Positions 18,701 through 27,265 of a stretch of DNA of 64,000 nt are shown here, in pieces. The stretch's first letter is position 1; each line of letters starts with the position of its first letter. The stretch covers positions 24,897 through 88,896 of the forward strand of contig NZ_JABMKZ010000034.1 of assembly GCF_013204855.1 (NCBI RefSeq). Reading direction: 5' to 3'. The position numbers were made by a program, and so were the translations under genes. The notes beneath the pieces were generated by a model. That model was not told the origin of the DNA, ran no database searches, and saw only the letters and a program-made list of their open reading frames with translations. This stretch comes from Paenibacillus alba (GTDB lineage: Bacteria > Bacillota > Bacilli > Paenibacillales > NBRC-103111).

Positions 18701-20047
18701 TTGAAAAAATCTCTTCTAGTGATGCTTACCTGTATATCGACATTAGCACTTGTGCTGTCAGGCTGCGGCAGCAGTTCCAAAGATGCAGCAAGCTCAGTGA
18801 AACCAGCAGAAAGTACAGCAGCAATGCAAGCTCCAACAGCAAAGCCGGAGGCAGCCAAAAAGGATGTAACGATTACAGTCGGTGCTTCTCAAAACTGGAT
18901 TAAAGACATTGACCGTAAGCTTGCTGATCAATTCACACAAAAAACCGGCATAAAAATTGATTTTCAGGTGAATCCAGATGATCAATATATCAATATTCTC
19001 AAAACCAAGATTGCGACTAAGGAAGCGCCGGACATCCTCTATATGGCGAGCGGCATCGGAATTGACAGCTTTCAGCCGGAAAAGAATTTTATGGACTTGT
19101 CGAACGAACCTTGGGCAGCCAATTATACAGATTGGGCCAAAGCGGGAGCAAGCATTGGCGGCAAGATCTATGGATTCAACACATGGTCTGTTGATGGATG
19201 GGGCCTGCTTTACAATACGGATATTTTTGCGAAGTACAACTTGCAACCGCCAAAAACGTATGCTGAGTTTATGCAAATTTGCGATACGCTTCTAAAGAAT
19301 GGCATCACACCGATTTTTGAAAATGCCAAAGATGAATGGCATCTGCCTATCTGGCTGCAGGAATTGGCTGGAGCTGCGGTCAAAGAAGATCCAGGATTCA
19401 TCGACAAATTGAATAACAATACGGGGAAATTTGCCGACAGCAAGGTGTTGGCAACCGGTCTGGGTCAGTACAATGAAATGAACAAAAAGGGCTACTTCGG
19501 CAAAGACGCTTTATCGAACGAATGGACCAAAGGTTATGAAGCTATGGGTTCTGGAAAATACGCGATGGACCTCGTCTATACGACCTACCAACAGGAAGTA
19601 TTGGCGAAGTTCCCGAATTCGGGTGCGGATAAATGGAAGATGTTCCCGGTTCCAATGGGTGACAATACAACATTCGGCCACTCTGCCGGCGGGATTATCC
19701 GTGTTGTGAATAAAGAAACGAAAAACATCGATTCGATTCGTCAATATTTCGCTTTCCTATCCAGTCAGGACAATTTAAAAGCATACTATTCGGAGCGCAA
19801 AGATTTAGGCCCGATTTCCTTTAAGGGCATAGAAGTTGCACCTGCAACGCAAGCTCTGCAAAGCGTACAGTCCATTGCCAGCTCTCAGCTTATTGATTTA
19901 AACGATTCCGTCAAATTCTACGGGGATTCAGGGGCTATCATCGCCAAGGCAATGCAAGACATGTTGTTTGGCAAATTAACACCGTTAGATGTCTTGAAAA
20001 AATTGGACGACAACAGAGAAAAATCTTTCAAGGCAACTGCCAAATAA
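18701..20047 (+). CDS. Sugar ABC transporter solute-binding lipoprotein
   Basis: This is a family 1 binding lipoprotein with lipidation at Cys22 (VLSGC). After the anchor comes an Ala/Lys-rich spacer, then VTITVGASQNWIKDIDRKLA and KEAPDILYMASGIG, as in oligosaccharide-binding proteins. The start is TTG 18701, supported by AGGGGGA eight bases upstream; the ATG at 18694 is in another frame and leads into a shadow. It is the first of four tightly spaced genes (two permeases and an isomerase follow) downstream of YesM/YesN. No ATPase is encoded, so a shared MsmK-type ATPase elsewhere is expected. Confidence 0.93.
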   Translation: MKKSLLVMLTCISTLALVLSGCGSSSKDAASSVKPAESTAAMQAPTAKPEAAKKDVTITVGASQNWIKDIDRKLADQFTQKTGIKIDFQVNPDDQYINILKTKIATKEAPDILYMASGIGIDSFQPEKNFMDLSNEPWAANYTDWAKAGASIGGKIYGFNTWSVDGWGLLYNTDIFAKYNLQPPKTYAEFMQICDTLLKNGITPIFENAKDEWHLPIWLQELAGAAVKEDPGFIDKLNNNTGKFADSKVLATGLGQYNEMNKKGYFGKDALSNEWTKGYEAMGSGKYAMDLVYTTYQQEVLAKFPNSGADKWKMFPVPMGDNTTFGHSAGGIIRVVNKETKNIDSIRQYFAFLSSQDNLKAYYSERKDLGPISFKGIEVAPATQALQSVQSIASSQLIDLNDSVKFYGDSGAIIAKAMQDMLFGKLTPLDVLKKLDDNREKSFKATAK

Positions 20048-20067
20048 TTGGATGGAGTAGGGGAGAT

Positions 20068-20946
20068 ATGAATACTAAGAAGATTTACCCTTTATATTTT
20101 CTAATATTACCGGTAGGCATTTATACACTTTTGTACTTTACCCCAAGTTTATTCAGCTTTTATTACGCTCTGACCGACTGGAATACGTATAACGAAAACA
20201 TGCGCTTCATCGGGCTGGATAATTTCAGGGATATGTTGAAAGATCGCGCGCTTTACTGGGAATACATTGCACACACCTTTGAATTTGCGCTGTCGACTAC
20301 ACTGTTGAAAAATTTGTTGGGCTTATCTTTAGCTCTGCTGTTGAACGAAGGTCTGCGCACGAAAAATGTGCTCCGATCGATCTTTTATTTGCCCGTCACG
20401 ATCTCTCCTCTAATAATCGGGTTGATTTTTTCCTCGGTATTCGATCCGAGCCACGGCTTAATCAACAATTTTCTAGGTTATATCGGACTGGAGAGTTGGA
20501 AGCATGCTTGGCTGGTAGATGTAAAATTCGCCATGCTTTCCGTTGTTTCGGTAGAAACATGGAAGTTTATCGGCTTTAATATGATTATTTATTTGGCCGG
20601 CCTGCAAACCATCTCGCGCTCTTATTACGAAGCGGCTTCCATAGACGGTTCAAGCAAATGGCAGCAGCTCATTCATATTACACTGCCCCTTATCATGCCT
20701 GCGATTACGATTAATTTGATATTGAATCTCATCAACGGCTTTAAGGTATTTGATCTCATCTTTGTCCTTACCAAAGGTGGCCCCGGCAATACGACGGAGG
20801 TTCTGAACACCGCTGTTTTTAGAGAGTTTTCTTCCGGGCGTTACGGCTCAGCAACGGCCATCGGTATTATCCTGTTTTTAATGACCACCTTAATTGCGCT
20901 CTCCACGCTAAGCCTGCTGTCCAGGCGGTCGGAGGTTAGCGAATGA
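20068..20946 (+). CDS. Sugar ABC transporter permease (MalF/UgpA type)
   Basis: This inner-membrane protein of 292 residues has six predicted helices and the EAA loop EAASIDGSSKWQQLIHITLP near residue 190. It opens with the usual LPVGIYTLLYFTPSLFSFYYAL. AGGGGAG precedes the ATG. Its stop overlaps the next permease start by four bases (ATGA), so the two subunits are made together. Confidence 0.95.
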   Translation: MNTKKIYPLYFLILPVGIYTLLYFTPSLFSFYYALTDWNTYNENMRFIGLDNFRDMLKDRALYWEYIAHTFEFALSTTLLKNLLGLSLALLLNEGLRTKNVLRSIFYLPVTISPLIIGLIFSSVFDPSHGLINNFLGYIGLESWKHAWLVDVKFAMLSVVSVETWKFIGFNMIIYLAGLQTISRSYYEAASIDGSSKWQQLIHITLPLIMPAITINLILNLINGFKVFDLIFVLTKGGPGNTTEVLNTAVFREFSSGRYGSATAIGIILFLMTTLIALSTLSLLSRRSEVSE

Positions 20947-21746
20947 GAATTGTCAAGGAAGTTTCGGTATGGCTGCTCACGTTGGTCATTTTAATTCCTT
21001 TATTTTTGGTCGTTATTAATTCCGTGAAAACATCGGCGGAAGCGGATTCAATGAATCTCAGCTTTCCCAAACACATTCAATTTAATAATTACGCGACAGT
21101 TATAAAAGAAGGGAAAATGATCCGCGCTTTTAAAAACAGTATGATCATTACCGTCGGTTCGGTTTTGCTTACGAATATCGCGTCCGCCATGGGGGCTTTT
21201 GTTCTGTCCAGAAGAAGAACACAGGTGAATAAAATGCTGTATTACTATTTTATCGTCGGTTTGATCGCGCCTATCAACATGATACCTACGATTAAGATTA
21301 TGCAGACCTTGCACATCATGAACACGTTTCAAGGAATCATCTTACTTTATTCGGCATTGATGATACCGTTCACCGTCTTTCTCTATTACGGATTCATTCA
21401 TTCGGTTCCACGAGAAATGGACGAATCGGCGGTGATTGATGGCAGCAACGCGTGGCAGCTTTTTTTTCGGATTCAATATCCGCTGCTTATGCCGGTGACG
21501 ATTACTTCACTGCTGATTAATTTCATGAATGCTTGGAATGACTTTATCCTGCCACTGTATGTATTTAACAAATCGACGAACAACCCGATGACACTGGCCG
21601 TTTATAACTTTTATGGCACCTACATATCCAGCTGGAATTTAGTATGCGCGGCAATTGTGCTGACCACGCTGCCGATTGTCATCGTGTACTTATTTGGGCA
21701 ACGCTATATTGTGTCAGGCATGCTTTCAGGTGCGGTGAAAGGCTGA
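20943..21746 (+). CDS. Sugar ABC transporter permease (MalG/UgpE type)
   Basis: The second permease subunit has 267 residues and six predicted helices. The EAA loop is MDESAVIDGSNAWQLFFRIQ, where the second A-position is S-A rather than A-A, a common variation. The C-terminus FGQRYIVSGMLSGAVKG is typical. It is translationally coupled to the first permease. Confidence 0.95.
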   Translation: MRIVKEVSVWLLTLVILIPLFLVVINSVKTSAEADSMNLSFPKHIQFNNYATVIKEGKMIRAFKNSMIITVGSVLLTNIASAMGAFVLSRRRTQVNKMLYYYFIVGLIAPINMIPTIKIMQTLHIMNTFQGIILLYSALMIPFTVFLYYGFIHSVPREMDESAVIDGSNAWQLFFRIQYPLLMPVTITSLLINFMNAWNDFILPLYVFNKSTNNPMTLAVYNFYGTYISSWNLVCAAIVLTTLPIVIVYLFGQRYIVSGMLSGAVKG

Positions 21747-21801
21747 TTCCAAAGGAGCAGAGTGTCGCAGTGGAAAAAATTGTCCATAGGAGGGAAAATC
21801 A

Positions 21802-22623
21802 ATGGAATCATTTGATGCAGGGGAGCGTCTTAGTTTAAATCAAATCACAACAGAGCGCTGGAGCTTGAAAGAAGCGGTAGAGGGAAGCGCCCGAGCCGAT
21901 ATTCCTTGGATCGGCTTATGGCGGCACAAAGTAGCCGAAACCGGCCTTGCTGAAAGCAAGCGGTTAGTACGGGACGCCGGTTTAAGCGTATCCAGCCTAT
22001 GCCGAGGGGGAATGTTTCCGGCAGCGAGTGCGGATGAGCGTCGGAACAAGCTAGATGATAATCGCCGTGCGATCGAAGAAGCTGCAGAGCTAGGTGCGGA
22101 GGTGTTGGTGCTGGTTTGCGGGGCTGCTCCTGACCGGGATATAGACAGCGCCCGGCAATGGGTGGAGGAAGGCATTGCTCAGCTTGTCCCTTTTGCTCAG
22201 TCTCATGGAATTCGATTGGGGATCGAGCCGCTGCATCCGATGTTTGCCGCAGAACGATCCGTGGTCGTTACTTTAGCTCAAGCAAATGCTATGGCCGAGA
22301 AATATACGCCGCAGCAGGTTGGCGTTATTATCGATGTCTTTCATGTATGGTGGGACCCCGACTTGTATGTTCAAATTCAAAGGGCAAGCGGACGTATACT
22401 CGGCTTTCACGTTTCTGATTGGATCGTACCTACGCCGGATATGCTGATGGGACGGGGGATGATGGGGGACGGCGTGATTGAGCTGAGACGAATACGCAAG
22501 GCGGTGGAAGCGGCGGGGTACCAAGGACCGATTGAGGTTGAAATATTCAATCAAACGATTTGGGATCAAGCCGGAGACGAGGTTCTGGCTTTGCTGAAAA
22601 CACGTTTTGCGAGACATGTCTAA
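21802..22623 (+). CDS. Sugar phosphate isomerase/epimerase family TIM-barrel protein
   Basis: The 273-residue protein has the xylose-isomerase-like TIM barrel (AP endonuclease 2 family). Metal-ligand positions are suggested by E in GIRLGIEPLHPMF, D in VGVIIDVFHVWWDPDL, H in ILGFHVSDWIVP and E in GPIEVEIFN. Members isomerise or epimerise sugars, and some cleave 3-keto-glycosides by elimination. ATAGGAGGG lies upstream of the ATG. It is the first non-transport gene after the permeases and should act on the imported compound. The precise reaction cannot be read. Confidence 0.85.
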   Translation: MESFDAGERLSLNQITTERWSLKEAVEGSARADIPWIGLWRHKVAETGLAESKRLVRDAGLSVSSLCRGGMFPAASADERRNKLDDNRRAIEEAAELGAEVLVLVCGAAPDRDIDSARQWVEEGIAQLVPFAQSHGIRLGIEPLHPMFAAERSVVVTLAQANAMAEKYTPQQVGVIIDVFHVWWDPDLYVQIQRASGRILGFHVSDWIVPTPDMLMGRGMMGDGVIELRRIRKAVEAAGYQGPIEVEIFNQTIWDQAGDEVLALLKTRFARHV

Positions 22624-22644
22624 TGATTTGGGAGGAGCGCCGCA

Positions 22645-23487
22645 ATGAGCAATCGTAGAGTGATCGATCTCTCCATCCAAGGCATTCATTTGTATGAGGT
22701 TAAACATGAAGAAGGGGATGTGATTATGGAGCATGACCATCCTTTCCATGAAATTTTGTATGCGTTGGATGGCGAGGGTCAACTTACACTTGACGGAAAG
22801 CAGTTGGATTTCAACAAGGACCATGGCGTTGTTATCGTCCCGTTCTCGCCGCATGCGGTAGTATCCGATTCCAATCTGACGATTCTCGTGCTTGCCTTTG
22901 ATGCACAATTGCTGGACATCTCCGTACAAAAAGAGCTGCTCGATGTTTTTTTCAACGTCTCCAGCATGATTCGCTTGAATCCGTTTCTCGGCAGTGAGCT
23001 TCGACAGCTGTTGCGAAAAATGCTGTTCGAGTTGTCACGCGGAAATCCGCTGAATCTTCTCGCAATGAAGCTTAAATTATCCGAGCTGCTGCTTGTGCTG
23101 GCAAGGGCGCAGCAGCCTTCGCACGTTATAGATGCGGACAGCTTGCGTGCGGAGAAGCTGCGTCTGTATATTGATTCGCATTACTTTGAAATTATGCATT
23201 CGAACGATATTTCCGTCAAATTGGGCATGAGTACCAGGCATGTTAACAATATTTTTAAAAAGCAGTATTCGATTACGCCGATTCAATATTTGACTGAGGT
23301 CCGAATCGAAATGGCCAAAAAAATGCTTGTCGAAACGGACAAGGAAATTGTCTGCATTTGCTTTGAGGTGGGTTTTGAGACCTTATCCAGCTTCTACAGA
23401 ATGTTCAAAAATTATATCCAGATGTCGCCAAACCAATACCGGGTCGTTCATCGGGTACGGTCCAGAAATGAACAGGTTTTAGTATGA
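22645..23487 (+). CDS. AraC family regulator with cupin domain
   Basis: The N-terminal cupin (about residues 15-95) has EHDHPFHEILYALDGEGQLTL, and the C-terminal 100 residues form the AraC DNA-binding domain with FEIMHSNDISVKLGMSTRHV and CFEVGFETLSSFYRMFKNY. GGGAGGAG lies upstream of the ATG. It follows the isomerase by 21 bases and so belongs to the same transcript. It probably reports on the same sugar and may control the secreted glycosidase gene downstream. Confidence 0.9.
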   Translation: MSNRRVIDLSIQGIHLYEVKHEEGDVIMEHDHPFHEILYALDGEGQLTLDGKQLDFNKDHGVVIVPFSPHAVVSDSNLTILVLAFDAQLLDISVQKELLDVFFNVSSMIRLNPFLGSELRQLLRKMLFELSRGNPLNLLAMKLKLSELLLVLARAQQPSHVIDADSLRAEKLRLYIDSHYFEIMHSNDISVKLGMSTRHVNNIFKKQYSITPIQYLTEVRIEMAKKMLVETDKEIVCICFEVGFETLSSFYRMFKNYIQMSPNQYRVVHRVRSRNEQVLV

Positions 23488-23553
23488 AGGGTGATCGATA
23501 AAACGTGCGCTGTTTTTAATAACAAATTTCTGATTTTAGGAAGCTTAAATTAA

Positions 23554-23576
23554 TTATTTAACCTATTGTTAAATAA
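23554..23576. promoter_or_regulatory. Perfect inverted repeat upstream of the GH95-like gene
   Basis: TTATTTAAC, a five-base gap and GTTAAATAA form a perfect 9-5-9 inverted repeat about 80 bp before the ATG of the secreted glycosidase. It is AT-rich and has no T-run, so an operator is more likely than a terminator. The binding protein would be a guess; the AraC regulator just upstream is the nearest candidate. Confidence 0.4.
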
Positions 23577-23653
23577 GGGAGTTCATATCCCATTAATCTG
23601 TAAACACTATCTTAGAAGAACTTCCAAAATATGAAGTAGGAGGTGCTTTAAGA

Positions 23654-26617
23654 ATGTTAACGTTCAAATCAAGTCAAAAAGGCTATGTCTGGGGGTTATT
23701 GTTGGTGTTTGTGTTGTCGGTTGCACTACCGACAGGATTAAGTGGTCCGACTACAGCATTTGCGTCCGAGCAAGCGGATGACTGGGCGGCGATTCAGAGC
23801 CTGCTCTCTGGCATTTCACCAACCGTTACTACACCGATTAGCGGCGTGCAAACGAAAAATTACTCGCCGGGCCAGCTTCTAGGTAACGGTAATATCGGTG
23901 TGGTGGCTGGTGATACCGTCAGCAGCCAGAAATTTTATTTTGGCAAGAACGATTTCTGGGGGAATGCCATTAAGAATCCGACGGATACGGCCAATTCTCC
24001 TTCATGGCAGCCGTCTATCTTGTCCGCCGGCGGATTAACGATCAATTCTCCTACAGCAGGCACGAATCCAGCTTCGGTCTATAGCATGAAACAGGATATT
24101 CAAAACGCACAAGTCATCACGAACATGCAGTTCGGCAGTACGACCGTAACGATGACCTCATGGACGGCGGATTCGGACGACGTGTTCGTTACCGAGTTAT
24201 CAAGTCCAGCTGGGAGCAGCGCTGTCACGATAAACGCGGATTTATGGGTGCCGGATAAAATTACGATATCCAACGTCTCACAGGACAATAACAGTACGTA
24301 TCCCTATTCAAGCGGGATTACGAGCGGAGTGCTTTGGGTCTCGCGCGAGAACAATTTGAATGGCGCAACCGACTATAAGTCGCGAATTGCCGTAGCTACA
24401 AAGCTGTTGGGCGCCTCCTTCAGCGGTACGACTGACGGCTCAGCGGATGCCAAAGGAACGTTTACTTTGAGTCCGGGGACAACGGTGCAGCTTATTACGA
24501 CTATCAAAAGCGGCATCGGTATCGGCAGTGCGGCTCCATCTTTAACTACCGTGAAGAATAATGCAATCAATGGCGTGAATGCCTTAACCGCAGCGAATAT
24601 CACAACGCTGAAAGCCGAACACCAAACCTGGTGGAAGGACTTCTGGATGAAATCCTATGTGAACCTGAATGACAGCGTCATGAATAAATTTTATTTTGGC
24701 GCACTATATGTATTGGGTGCTTCCAGCAGAGTGAACAGCGTTGCGCCGCCGTCGATTTGGGGCAACTGGATAACCAACGATATACCTAATTGGGGCGGTA
24801 GATATTTCTTGAATTACAATGCGGAGGCGCTGTATTATGGAGCATTTTCCAGCAACCGCTCGGATTCGGTATTGCCTTATAGCAACGTGATTGTGAAAGA
24901 ATCGCCATTTCAGCAAAATAAAACGGCATCGGCGGGCTATAAAGGTATTTTGTATCAAAGGAGCCTTGCTCCTTACAATTTAATTACAAATGCGCCGTCC
25001 ATTAATTCGCCCGCTTCATCCAAGGATTGGACGAAACTTCAAGACCAGAAGTCCGACGGCAGTTTTGCGGTGATGCCTTTAATCTGGTATTACGAATACA
25101 CCGGGGATAAAACTTATTTGCAAAATACGTTATATCCGCTTGCCAAAAATATTGAAGCGTTCTTTCTGGACTATGTAACGAAAGTGGATCTAGGCGGCGG
25201 GAATTATAAATATGATATCCAGCATAGCTCGGCACATGAAGGCGGAGACGATTTGAATCCTGCCATCGACATTGGCTTTATCAAACGATATTCCCAATTC
25301 TTGATTGATGCGAGTCAAACATTGGGAGTGGACGCTAACCTTGTACCTAAATGGCAGGACTTGCGTGATCATATCGCGGCTTACCCTACCCAGAATTTCA
25401 CCGTGAACGGGGTAGCGAATACACCGGTTTATGTGTTAATGGAAGTTATGGGACCTAACGATGCTGCTCCGGCATACATCTACGTTGATGGACAGCCGGT
25501 TCAATTGGAAGGCTCTGTTTTTCCAGGAGAATCTTATGTCAGCACCGACACGGCTTACAAACAAACCGCTACAAATACGCTAAGCTATATGCATCCGTGG
25601 ACTTTAACGGGATACAGCAACCATAACGGCTTCCCGAAAGTTTGGCCGATTGCGGCAAGGTTAGGCTGGCCTGCGGCGGATTTGTTGAATAAGTTCAAGG
25701 CTTCTCTGACGAACACGACTTCAACCAAGCTGTGGAGAGCAAGCAATGTGACCGCATTTGAAGGCGGAGGCGGTATCGAGACATCGGGAGCCATTGAAGG
25801 TGTGAATTCGATGCTGATGCAAACGGAGAACGGCGTGATCAAGCTGTTTCCCGATTGGCCGACGAGCAATGACGCTTCCTTTAAGCGGCTCCTAGCCAAA
25901 GGCGGCTTCGAGGTATCGAGCGCGTTATCAAGCGGTGCCGTAAGCAGTATTCAAATTAATAATGTGAATAAGCAGCAAATCACTTTGCCTGTCACGATTA
26001 AAAATCCATGGAGCAGCGGTACACCAAGTGTACAACCGCTTGACTCCAATGGAAATCCTAGCGGAAGCGCATTTACACCGACAGTAAGTGGAGGCAATAT
26101 TACATTCAGCGCGGATTACAATCAAAAATACCAGATTACCATTGGCACATCTACACCAACACCGACGCCAACGCCAACTGCAACTCCTACGGCAACACCG
26201 ACTCCTACGGTGACACCAACACCAACACCGACCCCGACACCAACGCCAACTAATTATGAGGCGGAAGCGGCAACCTTGAGCGGTACAGTAGGTATTGCCA
26301 GTTGTTCTTATTGCTCCGCAGGCAATGCGGTCAATAATATTGGAAACGGCACGACGAATTATGTTACCTTTGCCAATGTCAACGTCGCAGCGGCAGGGAC
26401 TTATTCGATGAAAATCAATTATTTAACCAACAATACCAAGACCTATTATATAAGCATTAACGGCGGTTCTGGAACAGCTTATCCATTAACGGGCACCTCT
26501 TGGAGCACGACTTACAATACGACGATCTCCATTCAGCTCAATGCAGGGAATAATACGATTAAATTTTATAATAATACAGGCAGCGCGCCGAATCTGGATA
26601 GTATCGTCATTCAGTAG
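23654..26617 (+). CDS. Secreted GH95-like glycosidase with C-terminal carbohydrate-binding module
   Basis: The signal peptide (to about residue 39) is followed by a beta-sandwich N-terminal part and an (alpha/alpha)6 domain resembling GH95 alpha-fucosidases/galactosidases. Points of resemblance are SIWGNWITNDIPNWGGRYFL leading into the N-Y-N pair near residue 380, SSAHEGGDDLNPAIDIG near 530, a W-x-H-x-G-type block (GYSNHNGFPKVWP), and MLMQTENGVIKLFPDWP with GGFEV near the end. A Pro-Thr linker (about 832-870) leads to a CBM35/CBM6-like module beginning NYEAEAATLSG. It would release a sugar outside the cell for the adjacent importer. The family assignment is by eye, so a sister family is possible. 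Confidence 0.8.
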   Translation: MLTFKSSQKGYVWGLLLVFVLSVALPTGLSGPTTAFASEQADDWAAIQSLLSGISPTVTTPISGVQTKNYSPGQLLGNGNIGVVAGDTVSSQKFYFGKNDFWGNAIKNPTDTANSPSWQPSILSAGGLTINSPTAGTNPASVYSMKQDIQNAQVITNMQFGSTTVTMTSWTADSDDVFVTELSSPAGSSAVTINADLWVPDKITISNVSQDNNSTYPYSSGITSGVLWVSRENNLNGATDYKSRIAVATKLLGASFSGTTDGSADAKGTFTLSPGTTVQLITTIKSGIGIGSAAPSLTTVKNNAINGVNALTAANITTLKAEHQTWWKDFWMKSYVNLNDSVMNKFYFGALYVLGASSRVNSVAPPSIWGNWITNDIPNWGGRYFLNYNAEALYYGAFSSNRSDSVLPYSNVIVKESPFQQNKTASAGYKGILYQRSLAPYNLITNAPSINSPASSKDWTKLQDQKSDGSFAVMPLIWYYEYTGDKTYLQNTLYPLAKNIEAFFLDYVTKVDLGGGNYKYDIQHSSAHEGGDDLNPAIDIGFIKRYSQFLIDASQTLGVDANLVPKWQDLRDHIAAYPTQNFTVNGVANTPVYVLMEVMGPNDAAPAYIYVDGQPVQLEGSVFPGESYVSTDTAYKQTATNTLSYMHPWTLTGYSNHNGFPKVWPIAARLGWPAADLLNKFKASLTNTTSTKLWRASNVTAFEGGGGIETSGAIEGVNSMLMQTENGVIKLFPDWPTSNDASFKRLLAKGGFEVSSALSSGAVSSIQINNVNKQQITLPVTIKNPWSSGTPSVQPLDSNGNPSGSAFTPTVSGGNITFSADYNQKYQITIGTSTPTPTPTPTATPTATPTPTVTPTPTPTPTPTPTNYEAEAATLSGTVGIASCSYCSAGNAVNNIGNGTTNYVTFANVNVAAAGTYSMKINYLTNNTKTYYISINGGSGTAYPLTGTSWSTTYNTTISIQLNAGNNTIKFYNNTGSAPNLDSIVIQ

Positions 26618-26650
26618 GTATTGCCAAGGACAGAACCCTATTTAGTCATA

Positions 26651-26704
26651 AAGATCGCTTGCTCCATTAGCCTACCCAGCTGAGTGGAGGGCGATCTTTT
26701 TTTT
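26651..26704 (+). terminator. Rho-independent terminator after GH95-like gene
   Basis: AAGATCGC pairs with GCGATCTT, the inner CTCCA/TGGAG adds to the stem, and eight T follow. Confidence 0.85.
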
Positions 26705-26737
26705 GCCATTCTGTTTGCCATTCTGGAAAGCAGGATG

Positions 26738-27128
26738 GCCCCATTCTTGAGAGGGCTTCAGAGGAAGGGCTTGTTTCATTGGATTAATTCCAATGGAAGC
26801 TAGTTTTAGCAGCTTAATGGTGGATTTCATTGGATAAACTCCAATGCATAATCTAACAAGCTGACACTTTGAAGTTTAATGGATATTTTCATTGGATTAA
26901 TTCCAATGAAAGCTGGCACTCAGCCCTTTGAGGGCTGATTTCACTGCACAAAATCCAATGAAAAGGAAAAATATCCAGTGCAGAAGCGTTGTTCCCACTA
27001 CTAGCCCATTTTATTTAACCACATTAACTATTAACTATACTAATCACTGTTAACCGACTTCTGGGCTCCCACAGAGGATACAGATCACCCTAATTGGAGG
27101 ACAATCAGAAAGATGGGGAAACTGCATG
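26738..27128 (+). repeat. Palindrome array element, copy A
   Basis: This gene-free stretch of about 390 bp holds four imperfect 19 bp palindromes of the form CATTGGA-N5-TCCAATG at 26777-26795, 26828-26846, 26890-26908 and 26942-26960 (the last is more diverged). A tail at about 27060-27128 (TCTGGGCT, AGAGGATACAGAT, AGATGGGGAA) also recurs in copy B at 35132-35495 with the same order. Palindrome start-to-start spacings are 51, 62 and 52 bp. No ORF fits. Its nature is unknown; a protein-binding array, an RNA element or an intergenic repeat family member are the options. Confidence 0.85.
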
Positions 27129-27265
27129 ATCAGCCGTCTGAAAACGGGATAAAATCAACTTCCATTATAAAGAATGCAGTTCCTATATGCATAAGACGTG
27201 TTCGCTTTAACTGACTTATGATAAGAATATTCCTTTGCTTGCAGGCAATGAAAGGGGAACTACAA

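Noticed and set aside
26150..26250. Short tandem repeat of CCAACACCGAC type
   Set aside because: It encodes the Pro-Thr linker of the secreted glycosidase, so it is explained as protein linker coding.
26777..26960. CRISPR array
   Set aside because: Units are short, imperfect palindromes with differing sequences, spacers vary from about 32 to 43 bases and are themselves related between the two arrays, and no cas gene is present.
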